A DNA stretch of 33,971 bases. Source: MAG-121220-bin8 sp964433845. GTDB taxonomy: Bacteria; Bacteroidota; Bacteroidia; Flavobacteriales; Flavobacteriaceae. How positions within the stretch are numbered: the stretch's first letter is position 1; every line of letters starts with the position of its first letter. A program made the position numbers and the translations under genes. Location: assembly GCA_964433845.1 (NCBI GenBank), contig CAYSTA010000015.1, forward strand, positions 1 to 33,971, given 5' to 3'. Under the pieces are notes generated by a model that was given only the letters and a program-made list of their open reading frames with translations, was not told where the DNA came from and did no database searches. Shown here piece after piece: positions 8,081 through 17,721 of this stretch.

Positions 8081-9057
8081 TAATCCAGAGATTGGTTTTC
8101 TTGACTAGCAATCATTAATAATTCATCAAACTCGTCAGGGGTTAGATTGCCGTAGTAAAAATTAATTGGATTAACTTTTCTGTTATCCTTTCTAACTTCA
8201 TAATGAAGATGAGGTGCTTGAGATCTTCCGGTATTTCCCACATATCCAATTATATCTCCTTTTTTTACTTTTTGATATTTTCTAACATTGTATTTGTCAA
8301 TATGAGCATACAAAGTTACATATCCAAAGCCATGATCAATTCTTATATGTTTGCCATAACCTGTTGCTCTTGAATCAGCTCTAATTATTTTGCCATCACC
8401 TGTAGCATAAATAGGAGTATTTCTAGGAGCAGTAAAATCCATTCCATAGTGCATTTTTCTAGATTTAGTAAATGGATCTGTTCTATAGCCAAATCCTGAC
8501 GATAATCTAGTTAAATCGTTATTATTAATTGGTTGAATAGAAGGAATTGCTGAAAGAAGTTTTTCTTTATCACTAACTAATCTTTCAATTTCATCTAATG
8601 ATTTTGACTGAATAACTATTTGTTTTGTTAGAATCTCAATTTTTTTTGTCGTTTCTATTACTAAATCTGAATTTTCAAACCCCTCTAAATTTTCATATCT
8701 GTTTATTCCACCAAATCCAGCTTTTCTAACTTCATTTGGAATAGGGTTAGTTTCAAATAAAACTCGATAAATATTATTGTCTCTTTGTTCGATATTTTCA
8801 AGGACTATATTAAGTTGAGATATTTTTTTGTTTAATAAATCGAATTGAAGTTTATAGTTTGAAAGCTCTCTAGCTTGAGTTAATTCTGTAGGAGTATTTA
8901 ATAGTGGTGTGTTTAATAATACAAGTAAAGCAATAATTCCAAAAAACATTGAACTTAATAGAAAAGCTAATATATTTCTAAATTGAGTGGATCTATTAAT
9001 TTCAACCTTTCGATAGGAAAGAGTTTTCTGGTCATAATAATACTTGGTCCTAAACAT
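8080..9057 (-). CDS. M23-family membrane-anchored peptidoglycan endopeptidase
   Basis: Predicted 325-aa LytM/M23 zinc metallopeptidase that would cut peptide cross-links in peptidoglycan. A short cytoplasmic N-terminus with YYYDQKTLSYRK is followed by one membrane segment (about 28-50). Coiled-coil stretches lie near 60-95 and 130-168, and the LytM domain near 185-300. The zinc ligands are H203 and D207 (HYGMD) and H285 (HLH); H252 and H283 are the other active-site histidines. All are present, so it should be active rather than an EnvC/NlpD-type degenerate activator. The periplasmic coiled coil resembles division-associated M23 proteins. It is first in an operon with the MerR gene and is divergent from alaS. 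Confidence 0.92.
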   Translation of the reverse strand: MFRTKYYYDQKTLSYRKVEINRSTQFRNILAFLLSSMFFGIIALLVLLNTPLLNTPTELTQARELSNYKLQFDLLNKKISQLNIVLENIEQRDNNIYRVLFETNPIPNEVRKAGFGGINRYENLEGFENSDLVIETTKKIEILTKQIVIQSKSLDEIERLVSDKEKLLSAIPSIQPINNNDLTRLSSGFGYRTDPFTKSRKMHYGMDFTAPRNTPIYATGDGKIIRADSRATGYGKHIRIDHGFGYVTLYAHIDKYNVRKYQKVKKGDIIGYVGNTGRSQAPHLHYEVRKDNRKVNPINFYYGNLTPDEFDELLMIASQENQSLD

Positions 9058-9166
9058 TAACTAAATTATAGTATTTTTACAGATGATTTATAATGAATTT
9101 TACATTTAAACTTAAGTAAAGATATAAAATTGTTTTTTGTAAAAGATCTAATGAAAATTACTTTAT

Positions 9167-11779
9167 ATGAATTCTAATAAAGTTCGTTCTGAATTTTTAA
9201 GTTTTTTTAAAAATAAAAACCATAAAGTAGTTAAATCTGCACCAATGGTTATTAAAAATGATCCAACATTAATGTTTACTAATGCTGGTATGAATCAGTT
9301 TAAAGATAATTTTTTAGGGAATATAATTAGTAATGATAAAAGATTAGTTGATACACAAAAATGTTTAAGAGTTTCAGGTAAACATAATGACCTTGAGGAA
9401 GTAGGTATTGACACTTATCATCATACTATGTTTGAAATGTTGGGTAATTGGAGTTTTGGAGATTATTTTAAAAAAGAAGCAATAGAGTGGGCATGGGAAC
9501 TTTTGACAGAAATTTATAAAATTGATAAAAATTCTTTATATGTAACCATATTTGAAGGTTCAAAAAAAGATGGCACATCAAAAGATAATGATGCATATAA
9601 TATATGGAAAGAAATTATTGATGAAAGCAGAATTATTTTAGGAAATAAAGATGATAATTTTTGGGAGATGGGAGATCATGGGCCATGTGGACCATGTTCT
9701 GAAATACATATTGACATTAGATCAGAAAAGAAAAAATCAAGAATTTCAGGAAAAGATTTGGTAAATAAAGATCATCCAGAAGTGATTGAAATATGGAATT
9801 TAGTTTTTATAGAGTTTAACAGAAAATCTGATGGTTCTTTAGAAAAACTTCCACTTAAACATATTGATACTGGGATGGGTTTTGAGAGATTATGTATGGT
9901 TTTACAAGGTGTAAAATCTAACTATGATACTGATGTTTTTCAACCTTTGATTAAAGAATTAGAGTTAGTCACTAAAATTAAATATGGGATTGATAAAGAA
10001 AAGGATATTGCTATTCGAGTTATTGTAGATCATTTAAGGGCGGTTTCATTTTCTATTGCAGATGGTCAATTGCCATCTAACAATGGTGCAGGTTATGTTA
10101 TAAGAAGAATATTAAGAAGAGCAATTCGATATGGTTATACATTTTTAGATCAAAAGTCACCATTTATTTATAAGCTAGTTAAAAAACTTTCTTCTCAACT
10201 TTCTCAAGCATATCCAGAACTTGAAAGTCAAATTCAAATAATTGAAAATGTAATTAAAGAGGAGGAATCCTCATTCTTAATAACTTTAGAAAAGGGTATT
10301 ATAAAACTAAATGATATTATTTTAAGTAATAAAACAAAAAAAATCTCTGGTTCAAATGCATTTGAACTTTATGATACTTTTGGTTTTCCAATTGATTTAA
10401 CTTCATTAATTTTAAGAGAAAATGGGATGTCTTTTGATTCCAAAGAATTTAATTCTCTGATGAGTATTCAAAAAAATAGATCTAAATCTGCTTCTCATTC
10501 TTCTAATGAAGAGTGGATTAAAGTTCATGAGTCTGAACAAAGTAAATTTATAGGTTATGATGAATTAAATTCTAATTCTAAAATTTTAAGATATAGAAAA
10601 ACAAAAAATAAAAAAAGTGCGGAAATCTTTCAAGTTGTGTTTGATATAACTCCTTTTTATCCAGAGGGGGGAGGTCAAGTTGGAGATACTGGTTTTTTGG
10701 AAACTGATTTAGATCAGAAGATAAAAATTTTAAATACGTTTAAGGAAAATGATTCTATAATTCACCTAATGGAATCCATTCCAAAAAATTGTGATAAAAA
10801 TTTTAATATAAGGGTTGATAAAAATAAAAGATTTGCAAGTTCTAGCAATCATACTGCTACACATTTGCTTCATCAAGCTTTGAGATATGTTTTAGGAGAT
10901 CATGTTCAGCAGAAAGGCTCTATGGTTTCTGATAAATATCTAAGATTTGATTTTTCTCATTTTTCCAGATTGAATCAAAAAGAATTAGAAGAGGTGCAAA
11001 ACTTTGTAAATCAAAAAATAATCGATGAATTAGAATTTGAAGAGAATAGAAATTCTTCTTTACAGGAATGTATAGATAAAGGTGCAATTGCTCTATTTGG
11101 AGAAAAATATGGAGATATTGTTAGATCAGTTAAATTTGGAGAATCTTATGAATTATGTGGAGGAACACATGTTAAAAACACAAGTCAAATTAGGAGTTTT
11201 ATTATAACATCTGAATCTGCAATATCAACTGGAATTAGAAGAATTGAAGCACTAAGCGGCACAAAGGCCATAAATTTTTTAATTAATCAAACAAAAACTT
11301 TGAAAGAAATTAATTCAATTCTTTTAAATGATAAGGATCCTGTAGATGCATTGAATAAAATTAAAAATCAAAACATTTCTTCTAATAAAAAATTAGAAAA
11401 GACAAATAATGAATTAATTGGATATTACATCAAAGATTTGAATCAAAATTTAGAATTAATAAATAGTATAAATTTTTGTGCTATTGAATTTTCTTGTGAT
11501 CCTAACGTTTTAAAAAATTTAGCTTTCAAAGCGGGAAAGGAAATAGAAAATTTATTTTTAGTTTTATGTTCTAATTTTGAGGGAAAGGCTTATGTTATGT
11601 GTTATATTTCTAAAAATTTAACTGAGTCCCATAAATTAAATGCACAAAATATAGTCCAAAAACTAGGAGATTCGATTAACGGAACAGGAGGGGGGCAATC
11701 ATTTTTTGCAACTGCTACAGGAAATAATATTTCAGGAATTAAAAATGTAATTAAAAAATCTAGAGAATTTATTAATTAA
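9167..11779 (+). CDS. alaS: Alanyl-tRNA synthetase
   Basis: Charges tRNA-Ala in the cytoplasm. The class II catalytic domain at the N-terminus shows TNAGMNQFK, HTMFEMLGNWSFGDYFK and GPCGPCSEIH. The editing domain carries the zinc-binding HTATH (H562, H566) and CGGTH (C664, H668) motifs. The C-Ala region has the Gly-rich GTGGGQSFFATATG near the end. The 870-aa length is usual. The ATG at 9167 begins the typical segment leading into VRSEFLSFF. The last 8 bp, TTAATTAA, also contain the stop of the convergent DUF4136 gene. Confidence 0.98.
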   Translation: MNSNKVRSEFLSFFKNKNHKVVKSAPMVIKNDPTLMFTNAGMNQFKDNFLGNIISNDKRLVDTQKCLRVSGKHNDLEEVGIDTYHHTMFEMLGNWSFGDYFKKEAIEWAWELLTEIYKIDKNSLYVTIFEGSKKDGTSKDNDAYNIWKEIIDESRIILGNKDDNFWEMGDHGPCGPCSEIHIDIRSEKKKSRISGKDLVNKDHPEVIEIWNLVFIEFNRKSDGSLEKLPLKHIDTGMGFERLCMVLQGVKSNYDTDVFQPLIKELELVTKIKYGIDKEKDIAIRVIVDHLRAVSFSIADGQLPSNNGAGYVIRRILRRAIRYGYTFLDQKSPFIYKLVKKLSSQLSQAYPELESQIQIIENVIKEEESSFLITLEKGIIKLNDIILSNKTKKISGSNAFELYDTFGFPIDLTSLILRENGMSFDSKEFNSLMSIQKNRSKSASHSSNEEWIKVHESEQSKFIGYDELNSNSKILRYRKTKNKKSAEIFQVVFDITPFYPEGGGQVGDTGFLETDLDQKIKILNTFKENDSIIHLMESIPKNCDKNFNIRVDKNKRFASSSNHTATHLLHQALRYVLGDHVQQKGSMVSDKYLRFDFSHFSRLNQKELEEVQNFVNQKIIDELEFEENRNSSLQECIDKGAIALFGEKYGDIVRSVKFGESYELCGGTHVKNTSQIRSFIITSESAISTGIRRIEALSGTKAINFLINQTKTLKEINSILLNDKDPVDALNKIKNQNISSNKKLEKTNNELIGYYIKDLNQNLELINSINFCAIEFSCDPNVLKNLAFKAGKEIENLFLVLCSNFEGKAYVMCYISKNLTESHKLNAQNIVQKLGDSINGTGGGQSFFATATGNNISGIKNVIKKSREFIN

Positions 11780-12320
11780 CTGAAGCTTCTTCTTGTGGTG
11801 GATATACAGATAAAATTTTGTTGACATACCCCTCAACTAATTCATCCCTATTCATTCTATTAGAAGATAAAAATCCTATCCCTTTTCCTTGCCATACTAG
11901 CTGCTTTGACTTAGTATCAATAATGTCAATGTATAAAACTCCTTCAGAAGTTGTATGAGATACTCTTCTATAATTTCTTCCATAATAGGGATACCATCCA
12001 GAATAGTAAGGGCTATAATATGAATTATCTATATATATGTTTTCAGAAGATTTTGTAGAAATATTTACCAACAAATCAGGGGATTCACTTATAGTCATCC
12101 CTTTTTGTATAAGGTTTTTTTCTATAGACTTAAGAATTCTTTTTTTATCTATATCTGAAATTTCTACTTTATCAATACCTGTTTTGTAAAAAGCAAATGA
12201 TTGATAATTACTAAAATCAATTTCAGAATCAAAATCAGAATAAACTCGAATTGAATTACAACTGTTTAATGAAAGTCCTAGAATAAAAAGAAATAAGATA
12301 TATTGGTTAAATATTTTCAT
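11772..12320 (-). CDS. DUF4136-family lipoprotein
   Basis: Predicted envelope lipoprotein of 182 aa with lipobox LNSC (Cys21). The mature part starts IRVYSDFDSE and contains FSNYQSFAFYK, then DKKRILKSIEKNL and PDLLVNI, the usual block order of the DUF4136 family. A Tyr-rich stretch (SYYSPYYSGWYPYYGR) sits in the middle, and a LVWQGKG strand is near the end. No biochemical role is established for the family; members are often found in Bacteroidota and proteobacterial envelopes. It overlaps the alaS end by 8 bp on the opposite strand. Confidence 0.88.
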   Translation of the reverse strand: MKIFNQYILFLFILGLSLNSCNSIRVYSDFDSEIDFSNYQSFAFYKTGIDKVEISDIDKKRILKSIEKNLIQKGMTISESPDLLVNISTKSSENIYIDNSYYSPYYSGWYPYYGRNYRRVSHTTSEGVLYIDIIDTKSKQLVWQGKGIGFLSSNRMNRDELVEGYVNKILSVYPPQEEASVN

Positions 12321-12383
12321 AACATAATTTTTTGATTATAGATCAATAACTGTGCCTAAAAAGTTTTATTAGTTTCAAGATAT

Positions 12384-12391
12384 TACTTTTG
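12384..12391 (+). promoter_or_regulatory. -7 box (TACTTTTG) of the glucosaminidase gene
   Basis: Exact TAnnTTTG match 32 nt before the ATG at 12424. No clear -33 TTG is present. Confidence 0.45.
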
Positions 12392-12423
12392 TAAATTTAA
12401 TAATATAAATTAATGAAAAAAAT

Positions 12424-13233
12424 ATGTATAATTATAAACCATTAATATTTGTTTTTTTATTTTTTTTTAGCTCATGTGGATCTAAAAAACTTTCCTATAA
12501 AAAAAAGAATCCTAAAAAAATAGAAAATAAATCATTAAAATCAGTTAACCGTTTCTTTAATTCAATGACAAATGAACAAAGAACACATTGGTATGTAAAT
12601 ACATATTCTAAAACGGCCATAAATGAAATGAAAAAATATGGAATTCCTGCAAGCATAACTATGGCTCAGGGAATATTGGAATCTAATTCTGGGAAGGGAG
12701 GATTGGCTTTAAAGTCTAATAATCATTTTGGAATTAAGTGCCATTCAGGATGGAAGGGGAAAAAAGTATATCATGATGATGATAAAAAAGGAGAATGTTT
12801 TAGAAAATATAAAAATCCTGAAAAATCTTATCGAGATCATTCTGTTTTTTTAGTTTCTAGAGACAGGTATAGTTTTTTGTTTAAATTAAGAAAAGGCAAC
12901 TATGTAAAATGGGCTTTAGGCTTAAGAAAGGCAGGGTATGCTACAGATCCAGCCTATGCAGACAAATTGATTTCAATAATTGAGAGATATGAATTATGGA
13001 AATTAGATGGATCAAAAAAACCTTTAAATACTAAAAAAGAGAAAAAGAATAAAAAATCTAAAATTGTAGATAATAAAAAAAATAAGAAAACCTTAAAAAA
13101 ATATATAGTTAAAAAAGGAGATACTTTGTATTCTATTTCTAAACAATTAAAAGTGAGTGTTTCAGACTTGATTAATATTAATAATTTATCTGGTAATACA
13201 ATAAGTATTGGACAAGTTTTAAAATTAGAATAA
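12424..13233 (+). CDS. GH73-type glucosaminidase lipoprotein with LysM domain
   Basis: Predicted peptidoglycan N-acetylglucosaminidase of 269 aa. A lipoprotein signal ends in FSSC (Cys18). The GH73-like domain (about 50-195) contains ITMAQGILESNSG, with E86 in the position of the catalytic acid, followed by NNHFGIKC and KYKNPEKSYRDHS. A Lys-rich linker (200-226) leads to one C-terminal LysM domain (226-269: YIVKKGDTLYSISK to IGQVLKLE) that binds glycan. The lipid anchor plus LysM suggests action on the sacculus from a membrane. The start region is odd: an ATG 11 nt upstream in another frame opens a 10-codon ORF across a run of seven As. ATG 12424 is the only start that keeps the signal peptide in frame. 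Confidence 0.92.
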   Translation: MYNYKPLIFVFLFFFSSCGSKKLSYKKKNPKKIENKSLKSVNRFFNSMTNEQRTHWYVNTYSKTAINEMKKYGIPASITMAQGILESNSGKGGLALKSNNHFGIKCHSGWKGKKVYHDDDKKGECFRKYKNPEKSYRDHSVFLVSRDRYSFLFKLRKGNYVKWALGLRKAGYATDPAYADKLISIIERYELWKLDGSKKPLNTKKEKKNKKSKIVDNKKNKKTLKKYIVKKGDTLYSISKQLKVSVSDLININNLSGNTISIGQVLKLE

Positions 13234-13241
13234 AAGTTTGA

Positions 13242-13261
13242 AAATCTATTTAAATAGATTT
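13242..13261. terminator. 20-bp perfect AT-rich palindrome between convergent genes
   Basis: AAATCTATTTAAATAGATTT lies between the GH73-LysM and metalloprotease genes and contains the stop codon of the latter. It could form a weak hairpin in transcripts from either side, but neither side has a strong T run. Confidence 0.35.
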
Positions 13262-15856
13262 ACCTGTTAGAATTCTATTTATTTTGACAGCCGCTGTCTT
13301 AAGGTGCATTTTGCTCATTTTGTCAGAATTTTTTTTCATAGATTTTTTAATATCTTTTTCTAATTCTGATAATTGTCCAATAGCAACTGTTCTTATGTCA
13401 GACTGGCTAACTTTTACAGTGGTTATACGGCTACGAAAAAATGAAGGAACTGAACTTTGTTCTTCTGTCATTATGTAGTTAATTCTATCTAGATATGCTA
13501 ATTGTAAATTTCTTCTATAAACATCTATTGGTTGATTAGTATAAATTTCTCTCCAGATTCCTGTTTTTAAATCATCCATCATTTCTAATAACGTATATGC
13601 TTTTGAACCATTAATTGCTTCATTTTCAATCATTCTAGCCATCCTTCCAAAATCTAAAATATTATTCAATGTTCTAGTTTGAGTACTTCGAATTCTATTT
13701 GTGTTTCCTGCAAATTCAATTTTATTTAAGATATTTTTATCGATCATCCATTTTGGAGTTTTAAATAATTGATTTTGTAAAAAATTCATACAATTTTTTT
13801 GATGAGATTTTTCAACATGAGTATAAACTGCACCAGATTGATCATAAGTTTTGTAATATTGATAAATACCACCAATATTAGATGTGACATGACCCATATA
13901 TCTATTAAATTGGGATAGGACTTGTCCATACATTGTATTTAAATCACTATAGTCTTTTCCTTTTTCAGCTGTCCAATCAATCAAATTAGGTACAATTCTT
14001 TTTAAATTCAGAATTCCATATTCACTAGCTTTTACAGCATTATCTCCAAGATCTTCAGTTTGTGAACTTGGGTCAATTCCTGCACTTCCAAATCTATGCA
14101 TCATACTATCTTGATTATCCAAAATCCATTGATCTAAAACATCCTTTTCGTCTTTTGCATTCTTTGCATCAGGAATTGGTCTATATCCCCATTTTACAGC
14201 ATGTTTGTCATATACCCCAATATTTGGCATTAAAGCGACTCCTTTATCTTCAGGCTGTGCTATGTAGTTAAATCTAGCATAATCCATAATTGATGGAGCT
14301 GTACCATACTTTTTTGTGAATGTTGCAGATCTTAATGAATCAACTGGGTATGCACTGCTACTACCCATATTATGAGGCAACCCTATTGTATGGCCAACTT
14401 CATGAGCCGAAACAAATCGAATTAATCTACCCATTACTTCGTCTTTGAACGCCACTCCTCTAGCTTCTTTATTAATTGCTGCAGTCTGTACAAAAAACCA
14501 GTTTCTTAAAAGTGTCATTACATTGTGATACCAGTTGATATCGGATTCTAAAATTTCACCTGATCTAGGATCACTAACATGGGGCCCGTTTGCATTAGGT
14601 ATTGGAGAAGCTAAATACCTTACTACAGAATATCTTACATCTTCTGGACTCCAATCTGGATCTTCTTCTTTAGAAGGAGGGTCTTTAGCAATTATAGCAT
14701 TTTTGAACCCAGCTTCTTCAAATGCAACTTGCCAATCTTCAATCCCTTGTTTTATATATTTTCTCCATTTTTCTGGAGTTGCTCTATCAATGTAGTATAC
14801 AATTTGTTTTTTAGGAATAACAAGTTCTCCTTTTTTAAATTTTTCTAAATCTTCGTCTTTAACTTCTAATCTCCACCTGTCTAGATACTTTAAAGATTTG
14901 CTTTCTTGTACATCTAATCCATAATCTATTTGACTTCTAGCAAACCAACCAACTCTTTGATCAAAATATCTTCTTTTCATAGGAACCTTTGGAAGTAAAA
15001 TCATAGAATTATTAATTTCTAATGATACTGCTCCTGTACTAGAACTTAAAGATGGACCCATACTAGGACCTGGTGATTGTGATAAATTATAAGTTTTTAC
15101 ATGTCTAGATTCAATATTTATTGGATAACTTTTTAATGATTCAATAAAAGATCTTTTAGAGTCAAGATTAGAAATTTTATAACTTTTTCTTCTAGATTGA
15201 GGCAATCCTAAAGGCTTCACATCATCTGTGAATAATTTTGTCACATCAATTACTGTTGATGTAGAATCTTTACTAACAGTAGCTATTTTAAAGTTATATA
15301 AGACTGGTTCAAAATTTGAATTTACTACAGCTTCGTTTATTGGTAATGAATCATTAGCTACAACATTGTGTGATACTACTCTCAATAAAATATTTTGATC
15401 TTTTTTTTGCCATCTAAGTACTTGAGTGTTTTGTTTCCCTCCACCAAAACCAAGTCCTGCAGCAGTTTTTGCAATTCTTGTTACCATTAGCATTTCTCTT
15501 CCTAATAAGGAATCATTTATTTCATAGTAATATTTATCTTTAACTTTATGTACATCAAAGAGCCCTTTATCAGTTTTGGCCTCTTTTGTAATTATTTCTT
15601 CATATGACTTTGGTTTACTAGATTCTTTACTATTTTCTTTTTTTTCTTTATCAACTTTAGAAGGTGTTTGAAAAGGTCTTTGAGAAGGNNNNNNNNNNNN
15701 NNNNNNNNNNNNNNNNNNNNNNNNNNNNNNNNNNNNNNNNNNNNNNNNNNNNNNNNNNNNNNNNNNNNNNNNNNNNNNNNNNNNNNNNCTTTGAGCATTA
15801 AGCTGAAAAGAAATTAATAAAATGATAATTAATGAGTATGCTAATGAATTTTTCAT
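13250..15856 (-). CDS. Secreted zinc metalloprotease (DUF5117/DUF4953 type), interrupted by a gap
   Basis: Large predicted extracytoplasmic zinc peptidase of Bacteroidota type. A Sec signal peptide ends LNAQ. A low-complexity Pro/Ser/Gln/Lys segment (PSQR, PFQT, PSK) precedes the first conserved domain, which contains GLFDVHKVKDKYYYEI. The catalytic motif HEVGHTIGLPHN (H near 485 in gap-inclusive numbering) is the extended HExxHxxGxxH metzincin-like zinc site. It is followed by SIMDYARFNY, which has the Met-turn appearance. The long C-terminal part is alpha-rich. A run of 100 Ns (15689-15788) sits just after the signal peptide, so the exact length (868 aa as drawn) is uncertain. The reading frame agrees on both sides. 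It lies 62 bp downstream of lysS on the same strand and may be cotranscribed. Substrate unknown. Confidence 0.88.
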   Translation of the reverse strand: MKNSLAYSLIIILLISFQLNAQXXXXXXXXXXXXXXXXXXXXXXXXXXXXXXXXXXPSQRPFQTPSKVDKEKKENSKESSKPKSYEEIITKEAKTDKGLFDVHKVKDKYYYEINDSLLGREMLMVTRIAKTAAGLGFGGGKQNTQVLRWQKKDQNILLRVVSHNVVANDSLPINEAVVNSNFEPVLYNFKIATVSKDSTSTVIDVTKLFTDDVKPLGLPQSRRKSYKISNLDSKRSFIESLKSYPINIESRHVKTYNLSQSPGPSMGPSLSSSTGAVSLEINNSMILLPKVPMKRRYFDQRVGWFARSQIDYGLDVQESKSLKYLDRWRLEVKDEDLEKFKKGELVIPKKQIVYYIDRATPEKWRKYIKQGIEDWQVAFEEAGFKNAIIAKDPPSKEEDPDWSPEDVRYSVVRYLASPIPNANGPHVSDPRSGEILESDINWYHNVMTLLRNWFFVQTAAINKEARGVAFKDEVMGRLIRFVSAHEVGHTIGLPHNMGSSSAYPVDSLRSATFTKKYGTAPSIMDYARFNYIAQPEDKGVALMPNIGVYDKHAVKWGYRPIPDAKNAKDEKDVLDQWILDNQDSMMHRFGSAGIDPSSQTEDLGDNAVKASEYGILNLKRIVPNLIDWTAEKGKDYSDLNTMYGQVLSQFNRYMGHVTSNIGGIYQYYKTYDQSGAVYTHVEKSHQKNCMNFLQNQLFKTPKWMIDKNILNKIEFAGNTNRIRSTQTRTLNNILDFGRMARMIENEAINGSKAYTLLEMMDDLKTGIWREIYTNQPIDVYRRNLQLAYLDRINYIMTEEQSSVPSFFRSRITTVKVSQSDIRTVAIGQLSELEKDIKKSMKKNSDKMSKMHLKTAAVKINRILTGKSI
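15689..15788. other. Assembly gap of 100 N inside the metalloprotease gene
   Basis: The 100 Ns look like a placeholder of conventional length. The flanks read in the same frame, and the right-hand flank (in the gene's direction) consists of near-repeats of a 12-bp unit. Missing sequence is therefore probably a short tandem repeat. Confidence 0.9.
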
Positions 15857-15918
15857 AATTTTTTTTTGAACTTATTAAGATATTAAATTATTGTTAATAA
15901 ATAAGGCTTGTATTGATT

Positions 15919-17616
15919 TTATTGGAACCATTTTTTAACTTCTTCTAACTGAAGAGCATCAATAGTTAATTTGTTTTTCTTTCTATAACCATTAAGTTTT
16001 TGATGAATTTGAGTGGGTTTATATGAAAGTAAATTTTCAGGACTAGAATATAATTCCATAATATAATCTATCCACTTTTCTTGAACACCTATTTTAATAA
16101 AATCTTCTTTTTTTGGCTTAGGTTTAGATAATTCCGGCTTCATTTGAGGGAAAAAAATAACCTCTTGAATTGACTTATTATCTGTAAGTAACATAACTAA
16201 GCGGTCGATTCCAATTCCAATTCCTGAAGTTGGTGGCATTCCATATTCAAGTGCTCTTATAAAATCATTATCTATAAACATTGCTTCATCATCTCCTTTT
16301 TCAGAAAGTTTAAGTTGCTCTTCGAATCTTGACAATTGATCAATAGGATCATTTAATTCCGAGTATGCATTTGCCAATTCTTTTCCATCAACTAAAAGTT
16401 CAAACCTTTCAGTAAGTTTAGGATTATCACGATGTTCTTTTGTTAATGGACTCATCTCTTTTGGATAGTCAGTAATAAATGTAGGTTGTATATAATGCTG
16501 TTCACATTTTTCTCCAAATATTTCGTCAATTAATTTTCCCATGCCCATGGTTTTATCAACATCAATACCCATATTCTTTGCAGTTTCAAACATCTTTTTT
16601 TCATTAAAATTTGAAACATCAATTCCAGTATGCTCTTTTATTGAATCTAAAATGCTGATTCTTTTAAATGGAGTTTTAAAATCAATTTCTTTATCTCCCA
16701 ATTTTATTTTAGAAGATCCTTTTATATCAATTGCAATTTTTTCAAGAAGATTTTCCGTTGTTTCCATCATCCAGAAATAATCTTTGTAGGCAACATAAAG
16801 TTCAACCATTGTGAATTCTGGATTATGAGTTCTATCCATTCCTTCATTTCGGAATACTTTTGCAAATTCATATACTCCCTCAAAACCACCAACAATTAAC
16901 CTTTTAAGATATAATTCGTTAGCTATTCTTAAATATAATGGAATGTTTAATGCATTATGATGAGTGATAAATGGCCTGGCTGATGCTCCTCCTGGAATAG
17001 ATTGAAGAATAGGTGTTTCAACTTCAAGATATTTTTTTTCATTAAAAAAAGATCTCATAATATTCATAACTTGAGTTCTTTTTAAAAATGTATCTCTAAC
17101 ATGAGAATTGACAATCAAGTCAACATACCTTTGCCTATATCTTAATTCTGGATCTTTGAATTCATCATAATTTTTTCCTTCTGCATCAGTTTTAGGTAAT
17201 GGAAGGGGTCTTAGTGATTTACTTAAAACAGTGAATTTTTTTACTAGAATTGTTTTTTCACCAACTTGTGTTGTAAATAGGTTCCCTTCAATTCCAATAA
17301 TGTCTCCTATATCAAGAAGTTTTTTATAAACATCATTATACATTGATTTGTCTTTATTTGGACAAATTTCATCCCTGTTAAAGTATAATTGAATTTTTCC
17401 TACACTATCTTGAATTTCAGCAAAGCTTGCTTTACCCTGTATTCTTCTAGACATTAATCTCCCAGCAATTGAAACAGATTTATTTTCTTTAAAATCTGAA
17501 ATAATTTTTTTTGTATTTGTTGAAACCTTAAATAAAGCAGCTGGATAGGGATTTATACCATATTTGCGAAGTTTATCTAACTTTTCTCTTCTTATTAGCT
17601 CTTGCTCCGACAGCAT
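15919..17616 (-). CDS. lysS: Lysyl-tRNA synthetase, class II
   Basis: Charges tRNA-Lys. An N-terminal OB-fold anticodon-binding domain (about 45-150) is followed by the class II catalytic core. Motif 2 is FRNEGMDRTHNPEFTMVE and motif 3 is GIGIGIDRLVMLLTD. After motif 3 there is an extra C-terminal segment of about 75 residues ending in VKKWFQ. Such an extension is typical of Bacteroidota LysRS and explains the 565-aa length. The ATG at 17616 is preceded by a good promoter. Confidence 0.97.
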   Translation of the reverse strand: MLSEQELIRREKLDKLRKYGINPYPAALFKVSTNTKKIISDFKENKSVSIAGRLMSRRIQGKASFAEIQDSVGKIQLYFNRDEICPNKDKSMYNDVYKKLLDIGDIIGIEGNLFTTQVGEKTILVKKFTVLSKSLRPLPLPKTDAEGKNYDEFKDPELRYRQRYVDLIVNSHVRDTFLKRTQVMNIMRSFFNEKKYLEVETPILQSIPGGASARPFITHHNALNIPLYLRIANELYLKRLIVGGFEGVYEFAKVFRNEGMDRTHNPEFTMVELYVAYKDYFWMMETTENLLEKIAIDIKGSSKIKLGDKEIDFKTPFKRISILDSIKEHTGIDVSNFNEKKMFETAKNMGIDVDKTMGMGKLIDEIFGEKCEQHYIQPTFITDYPKEMSPLTKEHRDNPKLTERFELLVDGKELANAYSELNDPIDQLSRFEEQLKLSEKGDDEAMFIDNDFIRALEYGMPPTSGIGIGIDRLVMLLTDNKSIQEVIFFPQMKPELSKPKPKKEDFIKIGVQEKWIDYIMELYSSPENLLSYKPTQIHQKLNGYRKKNKLTIDALQLEEVKKWFQ

Positions 17617-17636
17617 AATTATATTTTTATTTTATT

Positions 17637-17666
17637 CAAAGATAATGAATAGAACAGAAGGTACAA
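17637..17666 (-). promoter_or_regulatory. Bacteroidota promoter of lysS
   Basis: TTG (17666-17664), a 19-bp spacer and TATCTTTG (17644-17637) on the minus strand, exactly TTG-N19-TAnnTTTG. The leader would be about 16 nt. Confidence 0.75.
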
Positions 17667-17721
17667 CTAAGATATTTTATTTCATGTAGATATACATATC
17701 TTAGCATTAAAAATTTATAAT

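Noticed and set aside
15592..15798. Minus-strand ORF spanning the N gap in another frame
   Set aside because: Made open only by the Ns; its right part is a frame-shifted reading of the metalloprotease.
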